DNA of 11,357 bases from Bacteroidales bacterium UBA5342 (GTDB lineage: Bacteria > Bacteroidota > Bacteroidia > Bacteroidales > UBA5342), in assembly GCA_002408065.1 (NCBI GenBank), contig DHQI01000073.1, forward strand, positions 1 through 11,357, given 5' to 3'. The notes under the pieces were generated by a model. It did not search any database, was not told where the DNA came from, and saw nothing but the letters and a program-made list of their open reading frames with translations. Position 1 is the stretch's first letter. The number at the start of each line of letters is the position of its first letter. Below, piece by piece: positions 1 to 6,483 of the stretch. The translations under genes and the position numbers were made by a program.

Positions 1-178
1 TGACAAAGCTGAACTAAAAAGATACTTAGTAAAATCTACGATTTGGCTCTGTGGGTATTCCGAAGGAAAGTGATTTCTAATGCCATACTATCCATCTAGC
101 AATCGTTACCGCCCAGGTACAATGCACACATAATAGATTAAATTTCTATAAGTTACAACATTCATAATGTATATAAAT

Positions 179-444
179 ATGAACGTAAAATATATTACAA
201 TTATACTAACATTATTTAGCACACTTGCTTTTTCTCAAACAAGTCCATACGAATTGCATAAAGAGTTAGGCTTTAGTATAAGCAAATCAGAAAGATACTC
301 AATTACCTTTTTCAAGACTTATTAGACAGTACTATATGCGATGTTCAAATATTCACCAGAAGGGACAGTTTCTTCTTATTAGCATATCAGGGGAAGGATA
401 CTTTCAATAATTTTTTTCAGAAAATAAAAACCAAACAGAAATGA
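179..444 (+). pseudogene. Small secreted protein of unknown function, frameshifted
   Basis: An ATG at 179 (or the in-frame ATG at 167) opens a reading frame with a clear signal peptide: a Lys, a hydrophobic run, and a cleavage-like AFSQ. It continues about 30 residues (SPYELHKELG...) and then hits TAG at 323-325. From about 300 the -1 frame is open and protein-like (FQDLLDSTICDVQIF..., then AYQGKDTFNNFFQ) down to TGA at 442-444. That second frame has no start codon of its own and a TAG just upstream. The simplest reading is one gene of about 90 codons that lost one base near 300-313, where there is a run of five T. Its stop overlaps the next start as ATGA (441-444), which supports an original two-gene operon. 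A sequencing error or -1 slippage on CTTTTTC would look the same. No family was recognised. Confidence 0.6.
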
Positions 445-920
445 AACAGTTATTATTAAGTGCTTTTTTTGCAGTTTCAATGCTTTGCAATGCTCAGCAG
501 TTCCACGAAACAATTTCATTCGCCAGCTACGAGAAATGGATAAGTACAACAAAAATCCCTGATTACAAGCCGTATGCTGTAGAAAAAGATGGCGAAGCTG
601 AATATAACGAAACGGTGACTTACAAAGCCACATTCATTAAAGGGCAAAGCGACAGATTAAGTATTAACCTAAGATCTATTGATGGGTTTAGCTCTATCGC
701 GGCAATGGCAAAACAAAAGGGCGAAAGTGAGTTTGAGAAAGATAATTATCTAATGGTCTATGTCCCTTTAGATGCACAGTTTTCAAGTGCTTTCCTTGCA
801 GTAAAGCTACCTGAAATAGCAGCCTGCCTTACATTGCACTGTGTTCCTTTACAAAACAAAGAGGACATCTTAAAACTATATTCAACCCTTGACATAAAAC
901 AACTTATAACGAATCAATAA
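441..920 (+). CDS. Secreted hypothetical protein
   Basis: This 159-residue protein begins with a Sec signal peptide (Lys3, hydrophobic residues 4-16, cleavage likely after CNA at residue 18, mature protein starting QQ). The mature part is about 140 residues of mixed charged and aromatic composition, with no membrane segment and no motif I recognise. It has three cysteines beyond the signal region at most and no lipobox. The start at 441 is favoured because the ATG overlaps the stop of the preceding broken gene by four bases, an arrangement typical of translational coupling. The two genes were therefore probably expressed together and may act in the same process. No terminator with a T tract follows; instead the downstream gap holds several inverted repeats. 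It is probably a periplasmic or exported protein; function is unknown. Confidence 0.75.
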   Translation: MKQLLLSAFFAVSMLCNAQQFHETISFASYEKWISTTKIPDYKPYAVEKDGEAEYNETVTYKATFIKGQSDRLSINLRSIDGFSSIAAMAKQKGESEFEKDNYLMVYVPLDAQFSSAFLAVKLPEIAACLTLHCVPLQNKEDILKLYSTLDIKQLITNQ

Positions 921-953
921 GCCGTCATTTCGCGCTAACCTACGTCTCCATCT

Positions 954-1000
954 GCCCCCTCGTTTGCAATGAGGGGCTATTGCCGATGCATTTGCAATGC
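954..1000. repeat. Pair of short inverted repeats, REP-like
   Basis: Two small palindromes lie side by side. The first pairs CCCCTC (956-961) with GAGGGG (971-976) around the nine-base loop GTTTGCAAT. The second pairs GCATT (988-992) with AATGC (996-1000) around TGC. The core TTTGCAAT occurs in both. The GC-rich first stem and repeated core in a gap between convergent genes resemble REP-type elements mobilised by REP-associated tyrosine transposases. No transposase is present in the window. Membership in a dispersed family is inference. Confidence 0.5.
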
Positions 1001-1027
1001 TATTTCGAATATCAAAAATTACTTAAT

Positions 1028-1071
1028 AGCACAGTGGCTTATTCACTGTAAGCTAAGGAATAAGCCATGCT
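1028..1071. repeat. Long imperfect hairpin between convergent genes
   Basis: TGGCTTATTC (1035-1044) pairs perfectly with GAATAAGCCA (1058-1067) around a 13-base loop. The stem extends by AGCA (1028-1031) with TGCT (1068-1071) across a three-base bulge. An alternative, mutually exclusive hairpin forms from CAGTG (1032-1036) and CACTG (1044-1048). There is no T tract on either side, so it is not a standard intrinsic terminator, although it could slow convergent transcription or protect mRNA 3' ends. Together with the palindromes at 954-1000 it may be the second half of one REP-like unit. Confidence 0.55.
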
Positions 1072-1095
1072 GACCAAGAGGCACAAAGTAAGTAA

Positions 1096-2109
1096 TTAGC
1101 CTTGTTCATTATAATACCTTTCCACCTCATCAATCAAGGCCGCTTTTCTATCTTCACTTAAGAAAGAACCTTTAAAGGAGTTAATGGCAAAATCGGCCAG
1201 GTCTCTTTTGCTGAGCTTAAGGGCATTGTCCAGCGCCAGGTAGTTGTCGTTGATGTAGCCGCCAAAATAGGCCGGATCATCAGAGTTGATGGTGATGATA
1301 AGACCTTCGTCGTGCAATTGCTTGGCCGGGTAGTTGTCCAGATTTTCCGACACCTGTAGTTTTAGATTTGAGAGCGGACACATCGTTAGAGCCAGTTGTT
1401 TATCCTTTACTTCTTGTTGTAAGCTTTGACTGTTGGTAATGCTGTTGCCGTGGTCTATGCGGTCAATGTTGAGCAAGGCAATGGCATCAGCAATGTTTTC
1501 GTGAGTGCCTTCTTCGCCGGCGTGTGCTACGGCCAGAAAACCTACTCTTTTAGCAGCTGCAAATACCTTTTGGAACTTAGCTGGCGGGTTGCCTTTTTCC
1601 GAAGAGTCCAGACCTACGCCTAAGATAAGTTGCTTATAGGGCAAAGCCTGTTTCAGGGTATCAAAAGCTGCATCTTCGCTCAGGTGGCGTAAGAAACACA
1701 TAATGATATGGTAGGAGATGCCAAAATCCTTTTCTCCTTGTACTAATGCCTCGCTGATGCCTTCTATCACGGTAGCGAAAGCAATGCCGCGGTCGGTGTG
1801 CGTTTGCGGATCGAAGAATACCTCTACGTGACGCACCTTGTCTTGACTGACCCGCTCCAGGTAGGCGTAGGTCAGCTCGTAAAAGTCCTGTTTGGTGCGC
1901 AAAACATCGGCGCCGGCATAGTAAATGTCCAGAAAATCCTGCAGGCAGGTGAAGTTATAGGCGGCCTTAAGATCGTCGATACTGGTGTAGGGAATGTTTA
2001 CAGCATGGCGTCTTGCCAACTCAAACATAAGCTCCGGCTCCAGGCTGCCTTCTATGTGTATATGTAACTCTGCCTTAGGCAGGTTTTGTATAAAGTCTTT
2101 GTTGTTCAT
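1096..2109 (-). CDS. Adenosine/adenine deaminase family enzyme, Aah1-like (probable adenine deaminase)
   Basis: This 337-residue cytosolic metal-dependent hydrolase would deaminate a purine (adenine to hypoxanthine, or adenosine to inosine) in purine salvage. It is an amidohydrolase-fold TIM barrel with the full set of family motifs: AELHIHIEGSL with metal ligands His16 and His18; HAGEE with His196 and catalytic Glu199; DHG with His220; and SDDP with metal-binding Asp277. Other segments, notably FFDPQTHTDRG (98-108), MCFLRH (137-142), LDSSEK (167-172), CPLSNLKLQV (244-253) and SDDPAYFGGY (276-285), match what I recall of fungal Aah1 adenine deaminase rather than classical adenosine deaminase. 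Length fits the family. It is transcribed divergently from the peptidase gene, with a -7 promoter box 23-30 bases upstream of the ATG. Superfamily is certain; the adenine preference is inferred. Confidence 0.93.
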   Translation of the reverse strand: MNNKDFIQNLPKAELHIHIEGSLEPELMFELARRHAVNIPYTSIDDLKAAYNFTCLQDFLDIYYAGADVLRTKQDFYELTYAYLERVSQDKVRHVEVFFDPQTHTDRGIAFATVIEGISEALVQGEKDFGISYHIIMCFLRHLSEDAAFDTLKQALPYKQLILGVGLDSSEKGNPPAKFQKVFAAAKRVGFLAVAHAGEEGTHENIADAIALLNIDRIDHGNSITNSQSLQQEVKDKQLALTMCPLSNLKLQVSENLDNYPAKQLHDEGLIITINSDDPAYFGGYINDNYLALDNALKLSKRDLADFAINSFKGSFLSEDRKAALIDEVERYYNEQG

Positions 2110-2131
2110 TCTTGTCCTGATAAATGGACTG

Positions 2132-2139
2132 CAAAGGTA
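2132..2139 (-). promoter_or_regulatory. Bacteroidota -7 promoter box for the deaminase gene
   Basis: Read on the minus strand the sequence is TACCTTTG, a perfect match to the Bacteroidota -7 consensus TAnnTTTG, followed by CA. It would start transcription a few bases downstream and leave a leader of about 15 bases before the ATG at 2109. No good -33 TTG box is seen at the usual distance. Confidence 0.6.
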
Positions 2140-2199
2140 GAAAAAAACCGTTTTAGTGACTTTTGTGGGCTATCATCATCAATAATGAACTTCTATTCT

Positions 2200-2207
2200 T
2201 ACTTTTG
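2200..2207 (+). promoter_or_regulatory. Bacteroidota -7 promoter box for the prolyl oligopeptidase gene
   Basis: TACTTTTG matches TAnnTTTG exactly and lies 33 bases upstream of the ATG at 2240. The -33 box is weak. The position matters because the longest reading frame starts at a GTG at 2207, inside this box, so that start cannot be used from this promoter. It supports the ATG at 2240. Confidence 0.6.
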
Positions 2208-2239
2208 TGTTCTCACACCAAACAATTAAAAACGACATT

Positions 2240-4360
2240 ATGAAAGCAATTTCAAAATTAATGATGGCCGGCCTTGGGGCTTTGGCCTTTTTCTCGTGCA
2301 ACAATACAAAAACATTAGACGTGATATACCCCGAAACCCGCAAAGGCAATGTGGTCGATACCTATTTCGACACACAGGTGGCTGACCCTTACCGTTGGCT
2401 CGAAGATGATATGAGTGATGAAACAGCCGAATGGGTCAAAGCCCAGAATGAGGTGACTTTTGGTTATTTGGAGCAGATACCTTACCGTGAAAACATCAAA
2501 GAGCGCTTAACTAAGATACTTAACTATGAGCGTGTTTCGGCACCTAAAAAACATGGCAAGTATGAGTATTACTACCGCAACGATGGTTTGCAGAATCAGA
2601 GTGTGCTTTACCGCAAAGGGGCTGATGGCAAAGAGGAGATTTTTCTGGATCCTAACAAATTTGCCGAAGACGGAACCACCTCTTTAGCAGACGTGAGTTT
2701 TACGAAAGACGGTAGCCTGGTGGCTTACTCTATCTCGGAAGGCGGCTCGGACTGGCGAAAAATCATTATCCTGGATGCTGAAACAAAAGAGCAGATAGAA
2801 GAACCTCTGATTGATGTCAAGTTCAGCGGTATTTCATGGTATGGCAACGAGGGTATTTATTATTCCAGCTATGATAAGCCGGAAGGCAGTGAACTCTCGG
2901 CCAAAACAGATCAGCATAAACTTTATTATCACATATTGGGCACGCCACAAAGCACGGATAAAGTGATTTTTGGTGCCGATGTAAAACGTCGTTATGTGCA
3001 AGGTTACCTAACCGAGAATCAGCGCTTCCTAATTATTGCCGCAGCTAATTCCACTTCAGGGAATGAGATGTATGTGATGGATATGAAAGCAGCAAAGCCT
3101 GAGATGGTGACTTTGGTGGGCAATTATGACAACGACTATCACGGCGTGTATGCCGACGATAACTATTTATATGTACAAACCAATAAAGATGCACCGAATG
3201 ATCGTTTGGTACGTATCCCGGTGAGTGATTTGGATTTTGCGAAAGCAGAAGATTTAATCCCGGAATCCGATGCCGTGCTTAGCTGTGCTACCGGTGCTGG
3301 TTTTTTATTTGCCAAATATACCGTGGACGCCATCACTAAGATGCAGCAATACAATATGGACGGCACATTGGTGCGCGAGGTGGAATTGCCGGGCGTAGGA
3401 ACGGCAGGTCTTTTAAACGGCGACCTGGAAGATAAAGAATTGTTCTACTCATTCTCGAACTATACCACACCAAGTAATATTTATAAGTTTGATCCGGCCA
3501 GCGGTAAATCGGAATTGTACATCAAACCTGAGATTGCTTTCGATTCGGAGCAGTTTGAGTCTAAGCAGGTCTTTTATACCTCGAAAGACGGTACTAGAGT
3601 GCCGATGATTATCTCGTATAAAAAAGGAACTAAATTCAATGGCCAAACGCCTACGATTCTTTATGGTTACGGTGGTTTTAATATTCAGTTGAACCCGGCT
3701 TTCTCAAGTACACGCGCCGTATGGATGGACATGGGCGGTATCTATGCCGTGGCCAACCTGCGTGGTGGTGGCGAGTATGGTAAGGAGTGGCACGATGCCG
3801 GTACCAAGTTGCAAAAGCAAAATGTGTTTGATGACTTTATTGCGGCAGCAGAATATTTGATTGACGAAAAATATACCTCTTCGGATAAATTGGCCATAAT
3901 GGGTGGCTCTAACGGTGGCCTGCTGGTAGGCGCCACAATGCTGCAGCGTCCTGAACTGTTTCAGGTAGCCTTGCCTGCTGTGGGTGTGTTGGATATGTTG
4001 CGTTACCACACCTTTACGGCAGGGGCCGGTTGGGCTTATGATTATGGCACGGCTCAGGATAGCAAAGAAATGTTTGAATACCTGAAGGGCTATTCTCCGC
4101 TTCATAACGTAAGAGGTGGCTTGGAATATCCGGCGACTTTAGTCACTACGGGCGACCACGACGACCGTGTAGTACCGGCGCATTCCTTTAAGTTCGCGGC
4201 AGAGCTACAGGCTAAGCATACAGGAGCCAATCCTCAGCTGATACGCATTGAGACCAATGCCGGCCACGGAGCGGGTACACCTATCAGCAAAACGATAGAG
4301 CAATATGCCGATATCTTTGGTTTCACACTTTGGAATATGGACGTGAAGTCAATTAAATAA
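2240..4360 (+). CDS. Prolyl oligopeptidase family serine peptidase (S9A), lipoprotein
   Basis: This 706-residue peptidase is expected to cleave short peptides after proline. Residues 1-20 form a lipoprotein signal ending in FFSC, so the mature enzyme should be lipid-anchored at Cys20 in the cell envelope. An N-terminal segment (DPYRWLEDD, about 49-57) is typical of the family, followed by a seven-bladed beta-propeller (roughly 100-430) and a C-terminal alpha/beta-hydrolase domain. The catalytic triad is visible: Ser557 in GGSNGG, Asp641 in DHDDRVV, and His676 in NAGHGAG; the Arg of DDR is the usual substrate-binding arginine. RGGGEYG (around 508-514) is also a family signature. The ATG at 2240 is preferred over the in-frame GTG at 2207 because it gives a compact signal peptide and lies downstream of the promoter box. 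It is probably monocistronic: its own promoter precedes it and a terminator follows. Confidence 0.96.
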   Translation: MKAISKLMMAGLGALAFFSCNNTKTLDVIYPETRKGNVVDTYFDTQVADPYRWLEDDMSDETAEWVKAQNEVTFGYLEQIPYRENIKERLTKILNYERVSAPKKHGKYEYYYRNDGLQNQSVLYRKGADGKEEIFLDPNKFAEDGTTSLADVSFTKDGSLVAYSISEGGSDWRKIIILDAETKEQIEEPLIDVKFSGISWYGNEGIYYSSYDKPEGSELSAKTDQHKLYYHILGTPQSTDKVIFGADVKRRYVQGYLTENQRFLIIAAANSTSGNEMYVMDMKAAKPEMVTLVGNYDNDYHGVYADDNYLYVQTNKDAPNDRLVRIPVSDLDFAKAEDLIPESDAVLSCATGAGFLFAKYTVDAITKMQQYNMDGTLVREVELPGVGTAGLLNGDLEDKELFYSFSNYTTPSNIYKFDPASGKSELYIKPEIAFDSEQFESKQVFYTSKDGTRVPMIISYKKGTKFNGQTPTILYGYGGFNIQLNPAFSSTRAVWMDMGGIYAVANLRGGGEYGKEWHDAGTKLQKQNVFDDFIAAAEYLIDEKYTSSDKLAIMGGSNGGLLVGATMLQRPELFQVALPAVGVLDMLRYHTFTAGAGWAYDYGTAQDSKEMFEYLKGYSPLHNVRGGLEYPATLVTTGDHDDRVVPAHSFKFAAELQAKHTGANPQLIRIETNAGHGAGTPISKTIEQYADIFGFTLWNMDVKSIK

Positions 4361-4362
4361 TT

Positions 4363-4383
4363 ACGAATCACGAATTACGAATT
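4363..4383. repeat. Three tandem heptamers ACGAATY
   Basis: ACGAATC, ACGAATT and ACGAATT follow each other without spacing, starting three bases after the stop codon of the peptidase gene and ending two bases before the terminator stem. The array is short but exact apart from one base. Its role is unknown; such seven-base arrays can vary in copy number between strains. Confidence 0.7.
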
Positions 4384-4385
4384 GG

Positions 4386-4416
4386 GGCTCTGCAGTTTTC
4401 GCAGGGCCTTTTTTTT
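4386..4416 (+). terminator. Intrinsic terminator after the prolyl oligopeptidase gene
   Basis: GGCTCTGC (4386-4393) pairs with GCAGGGCC (4401-4408), eight pairs including one G-T, around the loop AGTTTTC. Eight T residues follow directly (4409-4416). It lies 26 bases after the stop codon and should end the peptidase transcript. Confidence 0.85.
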
Positions 4417-4517
4417 ATCCCCCTCCCCCGTTTTTCTCCCCGAAAAAAGAAAACCCTATTCCGTCGACAATCTTTTCTTATTGGTCGAATGTGTTTTATT
4501 ATAAAATAAGACCATAA

Positions 4518-4525
4518 TACTTTCG
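4518..4525 (+). promoter_or_regulatory. Candidate promoter box for the DUF1566 lipoprotein gene
   Basis: TACTTTCG matches seven of eight positions of the Bacteroidota -7 box TAnnTTTG and is 57 bases upstream of the ATG at 4583. Its TTTCG also pairs with CGAAA (4530-4534) as a small hairpin, which could be a leader structure or an operator. No convincing -33 element is seen. Confidence 0.35.
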
Positions 4526-4582
4526 TAAGCGAAATAAGAGAAAGCAACGCCCCGTTTATTAATTCTAAACACATTCCCAATT

Positions 4583-5908
4583 ATGAAAATTCTAAAATTT
4601 AACGAAACATCTAAGATCATAGCAATGGCTTTTGTCATTATGATTTTGGCGGCGTGCGAAAACAGCAACGATTCTAACGAAACAGTAAGCATTCCTGACT
4701 TTACTTACCCATTAGTACAGTCCGGTCAAACCATATTATATGACAATGACGGTAATGTAGTAAGCAGTATCTCTGTAGGTGAAGATTTTTACGGACAAGA
4801 TGCCAACTACCTGAAAGGATTAGCTATGAGCTACATAAACAATGGCGATGGCACCATCAGTGATTTTAATACCGGTTTGATGTGGGAAGAGATCCCCATC
4901 CCAACAGGCCTGACCTACGAAGAGGCAATTGCATATTGCGACAGCTTATCATTAGGGGGCTATGAAGATTGGCGTATGCCAAGCCTCAAAGAACTCTTTT
5001 CTATCAGCGATTTTGGCAAAGGGTGGCCCTACCTGGACACAAGCTATTTCAAGCTGGCTTCTGGTATAGTAGACAAATCGGAGCAATTTTGGTCGAGCAA
5101 CCGCTACGTGGGCGTCACTACCGAAGGGGGAGACAATGCAGCATTCGGAGTCAATCACGTAACCGGACACATTAAAGCTTATCCGGCGGCATCTACAATG
5201 ACAGGTGGTGATGCACCTACAGATGGGGCACCTCAGGGTACTGGTGACCTGCCAACTGACACCACAAGTACGGCAACTACGCCGCCATCAGGAACTGATG
5301 ATGATAGTGCAGGACAAATGCCACCGGCTGACGACGACATCGCAAGCTTTAGTCCTCTGACTAAGCATGTACGGGCTGTACGTGGTGATGTATATGGTGA
5401 GAATGACTTTTCCGACAACGAAGACGGCACCATCTCAGATAATGCCAGCGGTCTAATGTGGACACAAGACGATAGTGGCGAAGGTATGGACTGGGAAACA
5501 GCCCTTGAATATGCAGAAAGCGCAACAATTGCCGGATATACCGACTGGCGCCTGCCTAATATAAAGGAACTTCAAGCTATTGTTGATTACTCCTATGCTT
5601 CTAACGCACAAGACGAAGCACAGGTAGGCCCGGCCATAAACCCTATCTTCAATTGTACGCCGATTGTCAATGAAGCAGGCAATGATGACTACCCTTACTT
5701 CTGGACAAGTACTTCAGCGAATTTTAGCAGTGGTCAACCCTATTACTATGGATGGTATGTCGCCTTTGGTCAGGCTGTAGACGGTGATGGCAACGACACT
5801 CACGGTGCAGGAGCTGTACGTTTCGACACCAAGTACGAAGGCGGCCCGCTGGGCGAAGGCGGAGAGCGTTACTATAACTATGTACGACTGGTGCGCGACA
5901 TTTATTAA
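4583..5908 (+). CDS. Lipoprotein with two DUF1566 (Lcl C-terminal-like) domains
   Basis: This 441-residue protein has a lipoprotein signal ending in ILAAC (Cys25), so it should be anchored in the cell envelope; the residues after Cys (ENSNDSNE) are acidic/Asn-rich. Two DUF1566 domains are visible. The first spans about 82-269: NNGDGTISDFNTGLMW at 86-101, LGGYEDWRMPSLKEL at 124-138, FWSSNRY at 169-175, final strand HVRAVRGD at 262-269. The second spans about 277-441: EDGTISDNASGLMW at 280-293, IAGYTDWRLPNIKEL at 316-330, FWTSTS at 373-378, final strand YVRLVRD. A Thr/Pro/Asp/Gly-rich linker at about 203-255 interrupts the first domain before its last strand. DUF1566 is found at the C-terminus of the Legionella collagen-like adhesin Lcl, so binding of a ligand or surface polymer is possible but unproven. 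The next gene starts 76 bases downstream on the same strand, so co-transcription with the redox genes is possible. Confidence 0.9.
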   Translation: MKILKFNETSKIIAMAFVIMILAACENSNDSNETVSIPDFTYPLVQSGQTILYDNDGNVVSSISVGEDFYGQDANYLKGLAMSYINNGDGTISDFNTGLMWEEIPIPTGLTYEEAIAYCDSLSLGGYEDWRMPSLKELFSISDFGKGWPYLDTSYFKLASGIVDKSEQFWSSNRYVGVTTEGGDNAAFGVNHVTGHIKAYPAASTMTGGDAPTDGAPQGTGDLPTDTTSTATTPPSGTDDDSAGQMPPADDDIASFSPLTKHVRAVRGDVYGENDFSDNEDGTISDNASGLMWTQDDSGEGMDWETALEYAESATIAGYTDWRLPNIKELQAIVDYSYASNAQDEAQVGPAINPIFNCTPIVNEAGNDDYPYFWTSTSANFSSGQPYYYGWYVAFGQAVDGDGNDTHGAGAVRFDTKYEGGPLGEGGERYYNYVRLVRDIY

Positions 5909-5920
5909 TTAATCACTCTT

Positions 5921-5962
5921 AGAGGTGTAAAAGGTCATATAATATAACCTATATATGCCTCT
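5921..5962 (+). promoter_or_regulatory. Nested inverted repeat between the DUF1566 and Spy-like genes
   Basis: AGAGG (5921-5925) can pair with CCTCT (5958-5962), and inside it AGGT (5932-5935) pairs with ACCT (5947-5950) around an A/T-only centre. No T tract follows, so complete termination is unlikely. The sequence AGAGGTG.AAAA resembles the hairpin downstream of the next gene. It could be a weak attenuator or mRNA-processing site. Confidence 0.35.
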
Positions 5963-5984
5963 ATTATAAAAACAAAAACACATT

Positions 5985-6383
5985 ATGAAAACATTAAAAG
6001 CAACAATTATCGCAGCGATTTTAATTGTCGGTCAAACACTATTAGCACAGCCTCCGGGGGGTGGACAAGGAGGACAAGGAGGACCTCCAAAAATGGAAAT
6101 ACCCAACGCTAAACAGATAAAAAAAATGGTGAGCAAACTAGCTGACGAGGTAAAAATGGACGAAACTCAAGAAGAAAAAGTGGTGGAAATATACACTGCT
6201 CATTTCGAAGAGGTGGAGGAAATGACCTCTGGAAACAGCCGTCCTAATCGTGAAAAAATGGAAGAACATAAGGCCAAATTAGAAAAAGAAATAAAAGCGC
6301 TTCTGGACGATGATCAAGCCAAACTCTATGTTGCCTATCTAAAAAAACAAGAACAAAACCGTCAGGGTCCACCACGCCAGTAA
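5985..6383 (+). CDS. Small secreted Spy/CpxP-like helical protein
   Basis: This 132-residue protein has a signal peptide (residues 1-21, cleavage before Gln22 in LLAQPP). The mature protein begins with a Gly/Gln/Pro-rich stretch (22-36), encoded partly by a nine-base direct repeat at 6063-6080. The rest is charged and helical with two related segments, MDETQEEKVVEIY (58-70) and LDDDQAKLYVAYL (107-119), which correspond to the LTxxQ-type helices of Spy/CpxP periplasmic proteins. The C-terminus returns to Gln/Arg/Pro residues (RQGPPRQ). Members of this family act as periplasmic chaperones or metal/stress-responsive proteins; here the role is inferred only from resemblance. It lies between the DUF1566 lipoprotein and the ferredoxin, with a hairpin on either side, and may serve the exported flavoprotein of the same cluster. 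Confidence 0.8.
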   Translation: MKTLKATIIAAILIVGQTLLAQPPGGGQGGQGGPPKMEIPNAKQIKKMVSKLADEVKMDETQEEKVVEIYTAHFEEVEEMTSGNSRPNREKMEEHKAKLEKEIKALLDDDQAKLYVAYLKKQEQNRQGPPRQ

Positions 6384-6407
6384 GAGAAAGTGATAGAAAA
6401 AGATAAA

Positions 6408-6428
6408 AGAGAGGTGCAAAACCTCTCT
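6408..6428 (+). terminator. Perfect hairpin after the Spy-like gene (weak terminator or attenuator)
   Basis: AGAGAGGT (6408-6415) pairs perfectly with ACCTCTCT (6421-6428) around the loop GCAAA. The following bases (ATATCTTAAATTTCT) are A/T-rich but not a run of T, so termination is probably partial. It sits 25 bases after the stop codon of the Spy-like gene and 56 bases before the ferredoxin, and could set their relative expression. Confidence 0.5.
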
Positions 6429-6445
6429 ATATCTTAAATTTCTGT

Positions 6446-6458
6446 AAAGGTAACCTTT
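6446..6458 (+). promoter_or_regulatory. Thirteen-base palindrome upstream of the ferredoxin gene
   Basis: AAAGGT (6446-6451) and ACCTTT (6453-6458) form a perfect inverted repeat around a single A. With a one-base centre it cannot fold well as RNA, so a protein-binding DNA site is more likely. It ends 26 bases before the ferredoxin ATG, where a promoter or operator could lie. No perfect -7 box was found here. Confidence 0.35.
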
Positions 6459-6483
6459 CGGTCTTTAGTTAAATTTATCAATT

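Noticed and set aside
2..73. Open frame of 23 codons ending in TGA at 71-73, possibly the C-terminus of an upstream gene
   Set aside because: Too short to judge, no recognisable motif, and the start lies outside the window.
307..313. CTTTTTC as a programmed -1 frameshift site
   Set aside because: It is not a full X XXY YYZ heptamer in the zero frame and no clear downstream stimulatory hairpin was seen, so a plain one-base indel is simpler.
3704..4105. A 133-codon minus-strand frame inside the peptidase gene
   Set aside because: It is a shadow of the catalytic domain of the prolyl oligopeptidase, whose triad is fully visible on the plus strand.
4456..4692. Minus-strand frame across the region upstream of the DUF1566 gene
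   Set aside because: It overlaps the start of a clear lipoprotein gene on the other strand, and its sequence is the shadow of that gene and its A/T-rich leader.
5921..5962. Full intrinsic terminator separating the DUF1566 and Spy-like genes
   Set aside because: The stems are short and interrupted and no T tract follows, so it is listed only as a possible regulatory structure.
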